From DASPKW01 sp038244055 (GTDB lineage: Bacteria > Planctomycetota > Phycisphaerae > Tepidisphaerales > Tepidisphaeraceae): a DNA stretch of 14,701 nucleotides. Each line of letters starts with the position of its first letter. The stretch's first letter is position 1. Under the pieces are notes generated by a model that had not been told where the DNA came from, made no database searches, and saw nothing but the letters and a program-made list of their open reading frames with translations. Location: positions 1-14,701 of the forward strand of contig JBBRTW010000145.1 in assembly GCA_038244055.1 (NCBI GenBank). Direction: 5' to 3'. A program made the position numbers and the translations under genes. Positions 1 to 7,416 of the stretch are shown here, in pieces.

Positions 1-1
1 C

Positions 2-400
2 GTCAATGCCGGCCGGGGCGCGCCTATCGCCTATCTGCTGACTTTGACCCGGAGCCGCTCCCTTGATCGCTTGCGTTCCCGCGCCTCCCGGCCGGCCGAG
101 ACGCTGCATGAAAATGCCGAGGCCCAGTCCCAGCCCCACCCCGCCTCGGACCCCCTGGAATCGGCCGTCGCCGATGAGCGCAGGTCCATTGTCAAACATG
201 CTTTAGAGAAATTGGACCCCAAGTATCGCGAAGTCCTGGAATGCTCTTTTTTTGAAGGCCTCAGCCACACCGAAATCGCCCTCAAACTCCAGAAGCCGGT
301 GGGAACCGTCAAAACTTATCTTCGCCGGGGCCTCATCCAATTGAGGGACTTCCTGCGTAATCCTGATGAAGAGGAGCGAAAGGCTCCCGATGAAGAGTGA
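2..400 (+). CDS. ECF-type RNA polymerase sigma factor, 5'-truncated by window edge
   Basis: This is the C-terminal part of a sigma-70 family extracytoplasmic-function factor, which directs RNA polymerase to a small regulon when released from its anti-sigma factor. The frame is open to the left edge (reads VNAGRGAPIAYLLTLTRSRSLDRLRSR), which matches the end of region 2 (ECF consensus near LLTIARNRALDRLR). The true start is therefore outside the window and the TTG at 44 is not the start. A linker rich in Q, P and E follows, then region 4: ALEKLDPKYREVLECSFFEG and the helix-turn-helix GLSHTEIALKLQKPVGTVKT, ending YLRRGLIQLRDFLR. The TGA at 398-400 lies within 10 bases of the anti-sigma start, so the two genes are translationally coupled. 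Family assignment is firm; the regulon is unknown. Confidence 0.93.
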   Translation, partial: VNAGRGAPIAYLLTLTRSRSLDRLRSRASRPAETLHENAEAQSQPHPASDPLESAVADERRSIVKHALEKLDPKYREVLECSFFEGLSHTEIALKLQKPVGTVKTYLRRGLIQLRDFLRNPDEEERKAPDEE

Positions 401-405
401 TCCCC

Positions 406-1254
406 ATGAATTGTGAGCAGCGCCGAGATCTGATGCCCCTGCTGCTGGTCGATGCACTCGAACCGGCCGAGGCGGCCGCGCTGCGCGCTCATCTGACCGG
501 TGGCTGCCCGCGCTGCGCGGCTTATCTGGCCGAGGCGGATGCGACGCTGGCCCACCTGCCCTATGCCCTCGATCCGCAGACCCCGCGCCCCGAAGCGCGG
601 GCGCGCCTGCTCAACGGAATTGAAGCGGAACTGACCCAAACCGCAGCCGCCGCGGGTCCATCCGATCATCGTGCGGGCAATCACACGCCGCATATCCTGA
701 AAATGCCCCTTTGGCTCCGGCGCGTCCTGCCGGCGGCCGTGGCAGCGTGCATCGCCTTTGTCGCCACCGCCTGGTTCATGCTCGATTCCATGCAGAAACA
801 GAAGAGCGAACTCGCCGCGGCGCTGGTCGGGCGGGACAACAACATCCGCATTCTCAATGCCGATTACAAGGCTTTAACCAACCGCTTCGAGCAGACCACG
901 CAGATCGCGGATAACGCGCTGATGTCGCGGAAGTTCATCATGCTCGAAGGCCAGGGCCATTCCCGCGCCTTCGCCCGCGCCTGGTACGATGCCAAGCGCA
1001 ACGCATGGCATTTCCGGGCGTTCAATCTGGAGCAATTGCCCGTTAAAGAGGCGTATGAACTCTGGTTCATCACACCCTATGGCCGAAAAGTCCCGGCCGC
1101 CACATTCCGGCCTGATGAGCGCGGCGAAGCCTACCTCGTCTGCAAACTTCCGGATGATGTCGGCCCGATTTCCTCGGCATCAGTGACGGATGAGCCTTCA
1201 GTCGGCACATTCCAGCCGACGGGGGATATTCATCTGGCTGGTAAAGTGGAGTAA
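406..1254 (+). CDS. RskA-type membrane anti-sigma factor with zinc-finger N-terminus
   Basis: This protein probably holds the upstream ECF sigma factor inactive at the membrane. Seen from the N-terminus: an early Cys (MNCEQRRDL) and H-x4-C-x2-C (HLTGGCPRC, about residues 29-37), resembling the zinc-containing anti-sigma fold but with four rather than the usual three residues between His and Cys. Next come an Ala-rich linker, one membrane span near residues 106-126 (VLPAAVAACIAFVATAWFML), a short helical stretch (SMQKQKSELAAALVGRD), and an extracytoplasmic RskA domain with YELWFITPYGRKVPAATF and SVGTFQPTGDIHLAG. ATG 406 is chosen; GTG 397, which overlaps the sigma stop as GTGA, is an equally plausible start three codons upstream. 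Release is expected by regulated proteolysis, as in RskA/SigK, but the protease and signal cannot be read here. Confidence 0.9.
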   Translation: MNCEQRRDLMPLLLVDALEPAEAAALRAHLTGGCPRCAAYLAEADATLAHLPYALDPQTPRPEARARLLNGIEAELTQTAAAAGPSDHRAGNHTPHILKMPLWLRRVLPAAVAACIAFVATAWFMLDSMQKQKSELAAALVGRDNNIRILNADYKALTNRFEQTTQIADNALMSRKFIMLEGQGHSRAFARAWYDAKRNAWHFRAFNLEQLPVKEAYELWFITPYGRKVPAATFRPDERGEAYLVCKLPDDVGPISSASVTDEPSVGTFQPTGDIHLAGKVE

Positions 1255-1437
1255 TTGGGGGAACTCGGCGATCAGGACGGGATAACAAGATCATCGCCTC
1301 CAATAATTACTTCAAAACGCACCCGTGAACCCCTGCTTGTCGGGGGGCGTAGAACGTTGTAGATTGAGGGAGTGAGTGGACGCTGAGGGGCACGTTCACC
1401 TCGGAGTGGATTAGTTTTTTTAGTGAGAGGCAGAGTC

Positions 1438-1860
1438 ATGGCACGCTCCCGACGAGGGTGGGGGGTGGTTGCGGTGGTCGCATTGTGCATTCCAGTGGCC
1501 GGTTTCGGCGTCTGGGCGGCGATCAATTCACTTAAAGAGGAGCCCGCGCTCCTGCCGGAATCCAGCGGCCCCATCGTATCGAGCGATAATAATAAGAAAA
1601 CGGATCAGAAGAATTCATACGATAGCGGGTATGCAACAGCCGCGGCCGCGAAACTTGGGCAGCTTCAGCCGCCTCCAGCGAACACCCAGCCCGCGCGGGT
1701 TGCGCGGGGTATCGATGGCTATACGGGTGGAATTTCCGGTACAGCGCCATCGGGCGATATTTCATTCGGCGCGAGTCATACCAGCGGGATCGATCTGACG
1801 CCGGTTCCGCCTCCGCCGAGGGATGATTTCAGCTTGACGCCGTCGTTCACGAACAAGTAG
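1438..1860 (+). CDS. Small N-terminally anchored protein of unknown function
   Basis: I do not recognise this 140-residue protein. It starts with a basic segment (MARSRRG) and one hydrophobic stretch at about residues 7-28 (WGVVAVVALCIPVAGFGVWAAI), so it is a signal anchor or uncleaved signal peptide. The rest is low complexity, rich in Ser, Gly, Pro and Asn, with no Cys and no recognisable domain, ending in a proline run (TPVPPPPRDDF). The start is fixed by AGAGG at 1426-1430, seven bases before ATG 1438; an in-frame GTG at 1423 overlaps that site and is less likely. It follows the anti-sigma gene by 183 bases on the same strand, so it could belong to the same transcript or be a target of that sigma factor, but nothing in the sequence proves either. 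Confidence 0.6.
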   Translation: MARSRRGWGVVAVVALCIPVAGFGVWAAINSLKEEPALLPESSGPIVSSDNNKKTDQKNSYDSGYATAAAAKLGQLQPPPANTQPARVARGIDGYTGGISGTAPSGDISFGASHTSGIDLTPVPPPPRDDFSLTPSFTNK

Positions 1861-1898
1861 GTGGCGTTTAGGGGTGGGATGGCCCCGCTTGAAAAGAA

Positions 1899-1940
1899 CT
1901 CAACATTGGAATGTTGAGCTACGTTGGAGTGTCGAGCTAC
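1899..1940. repeat. Palindrome plus 18-bp-period direct repeat between convergent genes
   Basis: CTCAACATTGGAATGTTGAG (1899-1918) is a perfect inverted repeat that can fold as an 8-bp stem with a TGGA loop. Overlapping it, TTGGAATGTTGAGCTAC (1906-1922) is followed at an 18-base period by TTGGAGTGTCGAGCTAC (1924-1940), 15 of 17 identical. The pair lies between the stops of the small protein (1860) and the kinase (1945), where a bidirectional terminator would be useful. There is no T-run, so an intrinsic terminator is doubtful. It may be a remnant of a dispersed intergenic repeat. Confidence 0.7.
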
Positions 1941-1944
1941 ATAG

Positions 1945-4773
1945 CTACGCGGCTTCTTCCTGAAACAGTAACTGTCCCTGGGTCGCGATGCGAAATCCGT
2001 AAAGCGCCAGCAGGATCACCACCGCGATAATGCACCAGATCGGCGCGGCATACCACGGCCCCAGATCCAGCACGGGCGGGAATACCTGAAAAAGGAATGC
2101 GCCCAGCGCGGCCGAAGCCAGTCCAAGCACCCCGAAGCGAGTCAGCGCGAAGAGCCGCGCGGACACGGCGATGCCGATCGTGATCACGCTCATCGCGATA
2201 TTACCCGATGGCGTAAACATCATGATGAACAGAATGAGCCCCGAAATCGGGAGGGTGTAACGTTTGGAACCCGTCAGGCTCTGCACGGCCGCCACCACGA
2301 ACGGCAGCGCCACCGCCGTAATGGCCGCGAATGAAATCTGCCAGAAGAAGACCGCCAGGATGCTGGGCGTGGAGCGCAGGGCATCGCCCACCTCGCGCAT
2401 AGAAGGCGCGGGTGGGGCTGCGCCCAGTTTGATAAACAGCAGGGAGATGGCCGACCCCAGCGTTGCCGCCGTCGCTGCCACCGCCAGGCCGCCCAGCAGA
2501 TCGCGCCCCACCAGCGGATCGCGCGCCTGGCCATTCATCAGGCGCGTCCAGGAAATCAGCCAGTCCGGCCAGACCCGCCGCACATATGGCTCCAGCGCCA
2601 GATAGAACAGCCACGCCATCCCGCCGCGCAATAGCCCCTGTGAAATCGACCAGAATATTATCTGCGTCTCCACGGTCGAGGGCGGCTGATGCGCCGCCCG
2701 CAGCACATTCCCGGCGGCCGATAAGACAAACACGAACATCGCCAGGCGAAACGCGTTTCGCCGATCGCTGCGGGCCCGGCTGACGTTGCGAATCGCCAGC
2801 CCCGCCGCCACGACCCAGATCGTCCAGCGGACGAAGAAGCCGACATGGTCGAACGTCTTCTCGAACCACGATCGCTCCGCCTTGCGCATCCCGGCCACCG
2901 GCATTTCCCACGGCCGAAGCACCGCGAAATAGACGGGTTTGCCGGCCAGCGATGCCGCCTCGACGCGCATGGATGACGCGGCATCTCCCGCTCGCGCCGC
3001 CGGCGCCCAGGCGAAGCGGCGGTCCGAATTGGTGGGTGGATTTTGAATGGGGGCGGCCGGCTGGAAATCGCGCGGATCGAGATGGGCTTTCTCGAAAAAT
3101 GTCGTCCACAATGATTCAGCCGACTGGGTCGCTGCAGGCGCTGCCGCTCCGCCCGACACACCCGGCAGGGTTGTCGCGGGATCGGGTTGCGCCGTCGCGC
3201 TCGGCCGAGTCGCCGGCGTTGTTCCTTCCAGATACGCCGGCCCAATCGCGATGAACTTGATCAACTGCCGGCTCGGCCCGAAGACCAGGCTCACCATCCC
3301 CGGCGTCAGCGCGGGGGGATCGGCCAGTGTGATTGGCTGCGAAATAAAGGTCGGTACCAGCCGCCTGGGACTCTGGCGATACCAGAAGTATCCCCCTTCG
3401 CGCCGCGAGGATTTGCCCTGCGTTTTCCCGGCCGAGCCCGAGGCAGCGCTGGCCCCCGCGCGATCCGCCGCCGCGAAATAAGCCGGATCCCAATCCATCC
3501 CCCACGCGATATAGGCCTCCGGGTCCGCCTGCCCGAGCGCGCGGAGAGTCTGGGCGGCGTAATCCGCGAGAATGGCCGGGTGATCCTCCACCGGCACGGG
3601 CGGCATCGACTCGAACAAGACGGAATTCAAAAACGACAATAAGAAGAGCGGCACCGCGATCGCCCCCAGCATCGCCAGGCCGCGGCGAATCGGAATCGAT
3701 GAAGTGCCCCCGGCCGCCGCCACCATCTCCGGCGAAGGCGTTTCACCCGCCGCCAATGCAGCCGCCAGCGGATCGCCCCCCGGCAGCGCCGCCAGCACTG
3801 ACAGCGCCCGCGCCGGCCGGCGCGAGGGTTCGCGCTCCAGGCAGCGCATGATCACGCCATGCACGACCGGATCGAGCTCATCGATCGAGCTGGTCAGCGA
3901 TGAGGGATCGAATGTATCGCGCATCCGGATCAGCTCATCCCAATTCTTCGCCTTATGCACCGGTCGGCCGGTGAAAAGTTCGTACAGCACCAGCCCCAGC
4001 GAATAGAGATCCGAGCGCACGGTTGGCGACTGCCCCGCGAGTTGTTCCGGCGCCATGTAGGCGGGCGTGCCGACGCTCAACTGATCGGCCGGCACATGAT
4101 CGATCAGCGAGGAGAGCCCGAAATCGGTGATCAGCAGTTTGCCCCGCGCATCGAGCATGATATTGGCGGGCTTGAGATCGCGATGGAGCACGCCGCGCTC
4201 GTGGGCGGCCGCCAGACCGGTGGCGAGCTGTCGGGCCAGGTCAATGGCCTTGTCGTGCGGCAACCGGCCGATGCGGCGGAGCAGCGAGGCGAGATTCTCG
4301 CCATCGACATACTGCATCGAAAGAAACGGCTGGCCATCGACTTCGCCGACATCGTAAACGCGGCAGACATTGGGATGGGCGATCTCGCGGGCCAGGCGCA
4401 CTTCGGTATGCAGGCGCGTGACGGCCACGGGATCGGCCGAGAGTGCGGGGGGGAGGAACTTGAGGGCAACGGTCTGCCCCAGTGTCAGATCATCGGCGCG
4501 GTAGACCTCGCCCATGCCGCCGCGTCCGATCATGGCGACGATGCGATAGCGGCCGGCCAGCACGGTGCCCGGCAGAAATCGGCCGTGATTGAACGATGAG
4601 CTGGAGGAGGAAAGGTCGTGCGCCAAGGCCGAGGAGCGCGAGGGCGGCGGCGTTTGAATGGTCAGGTCGCGATTGGCCGAATTCGGGGCCGAGTGGTTCG
4701 TCGGAATATCCGAGATGGGAAGCGTCTGGTCATTCAGAGGCTGCGGCACGGGATGGGAGGGGTCGGAAGGCAT
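1945..4773 (-). CDS. Transmembrane serine/threonine protein kinase, PknB-like, with polytopic C-terminus
   Basis: A 942-residue Hanks-type kinase. A Ser/Pro/Asn-rich leader (about 1-65) precedes a complete catalytic domain: Gly loop GRGGMGEV (83-90), Lys in VALKFL (105), catalytic HRDLKPAN (197-204), DFG in ITDFGLSS (217-219), and GTPAYMAPEQL (235-245). All key residues are present, so it should be active. A membrane span at about 367-386 leads to a roughly 260-residue soluble region with Ala/Pro/Thr-rich patches and the conserved-looking YFWYRQSP and KPVYFAVLRPWEMP. The C-terminus (about 645-930) holds about seven further spans, with LEPYVRRVWPDWLISWTRL and RDPLVGRDLL between them. That tail recalls multi-span kinases of Acidobacteria and planctomycetes; this is from memory. 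ATG 4773 is chosen because it begins the proline-rich leader. An in-frame GTG at 4845 would add 24 residues; neither has a clear Shine-Dalgarno. Substrates are unknown. Confidence 0.9.
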   Translation of the reverse strand: MPSDPSHPVPQPLNDQTLPISDIPTNHSAPNSANRDLTIQTPPPSRSSALAHDLSSSSSSFNHGRFLPGTVLAGRYRIVAMIGRGGMGEVYRADDLTLGQTVALKFLPPALSADPVAVTRLHTEVRLAREIAHPNVCRVYDVGEVDGQPFLSMQYVDGENLASLLRRIGRLPHDKAIDLARQLATGLAAAHERGVLHRDLKPANIMLDARGKLLITDFGLSSLIDHVPADQLSVGTPAYMAPEQLAGQSPTVRSDLYSLGLVLYELFTGRPVHKAKNWDELIRMRDTFDPSSLTSSIDELDPVVHGVIMRCLEREPSRRPARALSVLAALPGGDPLAAALAAGETPSPEMVAAAGGTSSIPIRRGLAMLGAIAVPLFLLSFLNSVLFESMPPVPVEDHPAILADYAAQTLRALGQADPEAYIAWGMDWDPAYFAAADRAGASAASGSAGKTQGKSSRREGGYFWYRQSPRRLVPTFISQPITLADPPALTPGMVSLVFGPSRQLIKFIAIGPAYLEGTTPATRPSATAQPDPATTLPGVSGGAAAPAATQSAESLWTTFFEKAHLDPRDFQPAAPIQNPPTNSDRRFAWAPAARAGDAASSMRVEAASLAGKPVYFAVLRPWEMPVAGMRKAERSWFEKTFDHVGFFVRWTIWVVAAGLAIRNVSRARSDRRNAFRLAMFVFVLSAAGNVLRAAHQPPSTVETQIIFWSISQGLLRGGMAWLFYLALEPYVRRVWPDWLISWTRLMNGQARDPLVGRDLLGGLAVAATAATLGSAISLLFIKLGAAPPAPSMREVGDALRSTPSILAVFFWQISFAAITAVALPFVVAAVQSLTGSKRYTLPISGLILFIMMFTPSGNIAMSVITIGIAVSARLFALTRFGVLGLASAALGAFLFQVFPPVLDLGPWYAAPIWCIIAVVILLALYGFRIATQGQLLFQEEAA

Positions 4774-4994
4774 AAGTGGGTTGCGATGAATTGTTCTTCG
4801 CAGTCTATCGCGCCGGGGGCGGAACACACAGAAGCGATTTTTCACGGAACCGCGCTCGGGCTAACTCCGTGAGGACACGAATCATGCGATCGGGTTTGCG
4901 GAACCATGTTGTTGCAGGCCTGGGACTGCGGGAAAAGCCCGTTAAAGGTGTTGTCTAATTTCAACCAAACCAAACTGGCCGGACATTTCTTGAC

Positions 4995-5003
4995 GAGGAG
5001 AGG
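4995..5003 (+). promoter_or_regulatory. Ribosome binding site of imuA
   Basis: The purine run GAGGAGAGG ends two bases before ATG 5006; its GAGGAG portion (4995-5000) has five bases of spacing. It is the only good Shine-Dalgarno near the imuA start and it supports initiation at 5006 rather than at ATG 5129. That puts the inserted repeat inside the translated region. Confidence 0.65.
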
Positions 5004-5005
5004 AT

Positions 5006-5830
5006 ATGAACATTACCCTAACCCGTAGCACGGGCATCTTGCCCGTGTTGGAGGCGCGGCAACGCAACCCGCGATTTTTAAATTCGAATCGCCCCCACGG
5101 GCAGGATGCCCGTGCTACGAATAACTTCATGCGCATTATTCGATCCATCGGTGGAATCCTGCAGACCCTCTCCGAGTCCGAGGCCGGGCCGAGGGATTCA
5201 GCGCGCATTTTGACGGGTTTGTCGGCCATCGATGCACTGCTTCCCGGCGGTGGCCTGACGCCGCGGGCGATGCACGAAATCCTCAGCCCCACGGACATGC
5301 CCTCGCTTTTTCTGCCTCTGCTTTTCGCGCGCTCGGCCGCGAAAACGGGGTGGATTGTCTGGTGCGATTTCGAGAAGCGATTTTATCCCCCGGCCGCCGC
5401 GGCGCTGGGGCTGCCTCTGGAAAAACTCGTACTTCTCCGGCCAACCAGCGAGCGCGAGCAACTCTGGGCCGCGACCGAATGCCTGCGCTCGGCGGGCGTG
5501 GCGGCCTGCGTGATGAGCGCGGCGCGCCTCTCGTTTATCCAGGCGCGACGTATGCAACTGGCGGCCGAGCGCGGCGGCGGCATCGGGCTGCTGCTTCGCC
5601 CGGCCAAAGCGATGTCGCAGCCTTACGCGGCCGCTACGCGCTGGCTGGTGCGGCCCGAGCCCGGAGAGAGAACCCTGCAGCGATGGAGCGCACAGTTGAT
5701 TCATGGTCATGGTGGACGCGTGGGAAAGAGCGTTCTTCTGGAGGTCTGCCATGAAACACATCATGTGCGTGCGCTTGCGGCGATGGGCCATCGAACGAAT
5801 CGGGCGCAAGCGGCGGCGGCATCCGCATGA
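5006..5830 (+). CDS. imuA: ImuA, RecA-like accessory protein of the translesion mutasome
   Basis: ImuA works with ImuB and DnaE2 in damage-induced mutagenic DNA synthesis. The recognisable part begins near residue 68 with ILTGLSAIDALLPGGGLTPRAMHEI, then WIVWCDFEKRFYPPAAAALGL, LVLLRPTSEREQLWAATECLRS and VSAARLSFIQARRMQLAAERGGG-like strands, giving a RecA/SulA-like core. No Walker A (GxxxxGKT) is seen; the position reads SPTDMPSLF, which is usual for this family. The chosen start (274 residues) has a strong Shine-Dalgarno, but residues 7-38 are encoded exactly by a 96-bp inverted-repeat element. ATG 5129 would give 233 residues without repeat-derived sequence but has no ribosome binding site. 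The 3' end overlaps imuB by 80 bases, implying coupling. Identification is strong from both sequence and context. Confidence 0.88.
   Translation: MNITLTRSTGILPVLEARQRNPRFLNSNRPHGQDARATNNFMRIIRSIGGILQTLSESEAGPRDSARILTGLSAIDALLPGGGLTPRAMHEILSPTDMPSLFLPLLFARSAAKTGWIVWCDFEKRFYPPAAAALGLPLEKLVLLRPTSEREQLWAATECLRSAGVAACVMSAARLSFIQARRMQLAAERGGGIGLLLRPAKAMSQPYAAATRWLVRPEPGERTLQRWSAQLIHGHGGRVGKSVLLEVCHETHHVRALAAMGHRTNRAQAAAASA
5024..5119. repeat. 96-bp inverted-repeat element inserted in frame in imuA
   Basis: The element is bounded by 24-base arms, 5024-5047 and 5096-5119, which are reverse complements at 23 of 24 positions. Each arm is itself a hairpin: CACGGGCA-TCT-TGCCCGTG on the left and CACGGGCA-GGA-TGCCCGTG on the right. 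The length is exactly 32 codons with no stop in the imuA frame; it encodes RSTGILPVLEARQ at one end and PHGQDARAT at the other. A related element lies at 7267-7416. I know this GILPV/HGQDARAT signature as a dispersed element of planctomycetes and relatives (from memory). Confidence 0.9.
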
Positions 5831-7265
5831 GGCGCTGGTGCTCCTACGCAGCGTGGCTTCGCGCCAGGTGGTGGTTTTCGCCTGCGCGCGGGCGCGGGAG
5901 CGCGGCATCAAGCCGGGCATGACACTGGCCGAAGCGCGGGCGATGTGCCATGGTCTGGCTCATCTCGATCACGACCCGGCCGCCGATGCGCGCTCTCTGG
6001 GGCGACTGGCGCAGTGGATGATCCGCTACAGCCCGGTCGCGGCCGTCGAGCCGCCGGATGCGATTTTTCTGGACATGACCGGCAGCCAGCGCCTCTTCGG
6101 CGATTTTTTCCCGCTCATGAAGCGCATCTCCGGCGAATTGGCTCAACTCGGTTTTTCCGCCGGCCTGGCGATCGCGCCCACACCCGGCGCGGCCTGGGCG
6201 ATGGCATCATTCGCCGAGAAAAACGGCTCGATCACCGGCCCGGAAGAAGTGCGAGCTTCCCTCGAACCCCTGCCGGTCATCTCGCTCCGCCTGAGTGAGG
6301 AATCGGCCGCCGCTATGCACTTACTCGGAATTGAGACCATCGCACAATTACAAAAACTCCCCCGCCGGCTGCTCCCGGCGCGCTGCGGCTCGATGGCCCT
6401 GACCCGCCTCGACCAGGCGCTGGGGCTGATCGCCGAGCCTCTCACGGGTGTGCAGGAGCGCAAGCAAATCCGCGCGGCCCTCGAATTCGAATTCAGCATC
6501 GAATCGCTGGAAATGCTCTGGGAGGTTTTCAAGCGTTTGATCGCTTCGGTGATCAGTCAGCTTCGCCGCCATGGCCGGGGGGCGCGGCGGTTGGCGTTGG
6601 AGATGGTGATCGAGAAGGGTCGAGCGATCGTCAAGGAGATCCATCTTTCCCGGCCGAGTTTGAACCCCCCTGTTCTACTGAATCTCCTGCGTTGCGCATT
6701 TGAAACTGTCAAAAGTAACAGTGGCTTTATCGCGATATCGCTGTCCGTACTTGCTTCCGAATCGCTCACCGATGAGCAGCTCGATCTCTTCGATCAGGAA
6801 GCCCGCGCGGCCGATCAGGAGATGGATCACCTGCTGGAGCGCCTGCGCATCCGCCTCGGGACCGGCGCGGTGCTGACGGCAGCGCTGGCCCCCTCCCACC
6901 TGCCCGAGCGTGCTTTCTCATTAACAGATTCGAGTCAAGCGAATCCCACCCGCAACAAAACATCCACACTCATCGCCCCCCTCAAATCCCGGCCGCTTCA
7001 TCTTCTGCCCACACCCACCGAAATCCGCGCCATGGTCTCCCCATCCGCCAGTGGCGACGCCCTGCCCATCGCCCTCGTCCACCACGGCAGCAATTTCCAC
7101 ATCGTCCAGTGCAGCGGCCCGGAAATCATCAGCGGCATGTGGTGGGAAGGACGGGGAAAAACCCGCGAGTATTTTGAAGTCGAAGAACAAACCGGCCGGC
7201 GCTTCTGGATATTCCGCGTCAGCGAAACCCGGCGGTGGTTCCTCCACGGCATCTTCGATTGCTAA
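5751..7265 (+). CDS. imuB: ImuB, inactive Y-family polymerase homologue that tethers the mutasome to the clamp
   Basis: A 504-residue Y-family DNA polymerase relative that serves as the hub of the mutasome rather than as an enzyme. The N-terminal strand reads MKHIMCVRLRRWAIERI, where active enzymes have Asp (HxDxDxF), and the second motif reads VEPPDAIFLDMTG instead of SIDEAFLD, so the metal-binding acids are missing, as known for ImuB. GIKPGMTLAEARAMC (52-66) is the Y-family fingers signature. QLDLF at residues 343-347 is a canonical beta-clamp binding motif. The C-terminal block GPEIISGMWWEG...REYFEVEEQTGRRFWIFRV...RWFLHGIFDC is the ImuB tail. ATG 5751 is chosen because GGAGG (5740-5744) lies six bases upstream; a longer reading from 5703 adds 16 unconserved residues. 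It overlaps imuA by 80 bases. Confidence 0.93.
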   Translation: MKHIMCVRLRRWAIERIGRKRRRHPHEALVLLRSVASRQVVVFACARARERGIKPGMTLAEARAMCHGLAHLDHDPAADARSLGRLAQWMIRYSPVAAVEPPDAIFLDMTGSQRLFGDFFPLMKRISGELAQLGFSAGLAIAPTPGAAWAMASFAEKNGSITGPEEVRASLEPLPVISLRLSEESAAAMHLLGIETIAQLQKLPRRLLPARCGSMALTRLDQALGLIAEPLTGVQERKQIRAALEFEFSIESLEMLWEVFKRLIASVISQLRRHGRGARRLALEMVIEKGRAIVKEIHLSRPSLNPPVLLNLLRCAFETVKSNSGFIAISLSVLASESLTDEQLDLFDQEARAADQEMDHLLERLRIRLGTGAVLTAALAPSHLPERAFSLTDSSQANPTRNKTSTLIAPLKSRPLHLLPTPTEIRAMVSPSASGDALPIALVHHGSNFHIVQCSGPEIISGMWWEGRGKTREYFEVEEQTGRRFWIFRVSETRRWFLHGIFDC

Positions 7266-7266
7266 T

Positions 7267-7416
7267 CGTAGCATGGGCATCCTGCCCATGTCGGAAGCCA
7301 TGTCGGAAGCCATGTTGGAAACCATGTCGAAAGCTATGTTGGAAGTATGAAGTTTCCGAATATCTCAGTCTTTTGAATCTACAAGCCAGACACACGGGCA
7401 AGATGCCCGTGCCACG
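7267..7416. repeat. 150-bp inverted-repeat element between imuB and dnaE2
   Basis: The outer arms 7267-7290 and 7393-7416 are inverted copies matching at 20 of 24 positions. Each forms an 8-bp hairpin: CATGGGCA-TCC-TGCCCATG on the left and CACGGGCA-AGA-TGCCCGTG on the right. The arms belong to the same family as the element in imuA. It begins one base after the imuB stop and ends eight bases before the dnaE2 start, so it is the entire intergenic gap. Confidence 0.88.
7288..7347. repeat. Five-copy 12-bp tandem repeat inside the inverted-repeat element
   Basis: Five abutting 12-mers start at 7288, 7300, 7312, 7324 and 7336, with consensus ATGTCGGAAGCC. The first two are identical; the later copies differ at one to four positions, and the last runs into TGA at 7348-7350. 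In one frame the array reads MSEAMSEAMLETMSKAMLEV, but no gene is proposed. Confidence 0.9.

Noticed and set aside
44..400. Sigma factor starting at TTG 44
   Set aside because: Codons upstream to the window edge are open and continue the conserved region 2 sequence, so the gene is truncated rather than starting here.
1320..1352. Terminator after the anti-sigma gene (cytosine/guanine stem around CCCCTGCTTGTCGGGG)
   Set aside because: The stem is short or mismatched and no T-run follows; the T-run at 1413-1419 has no good stem before it.
3955..4599. 214-codon plus-strand frame opposite the kinase domain
   Set aside because: It lies antisense to the conserved Hanks motifs and has no domain, start signal or partner.
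4901..4912. LexA box GAACCATGTTGT before imuA
   Set aside because: Only one half matches the GAAC-N4-GTTC consensus; the second half does not form a dyad.
7267..7416. CRISPR array
   Set aside because: The 12-base units abut with no spacers, and the outer hairpins occur only twice as inverted, not direct, copies.
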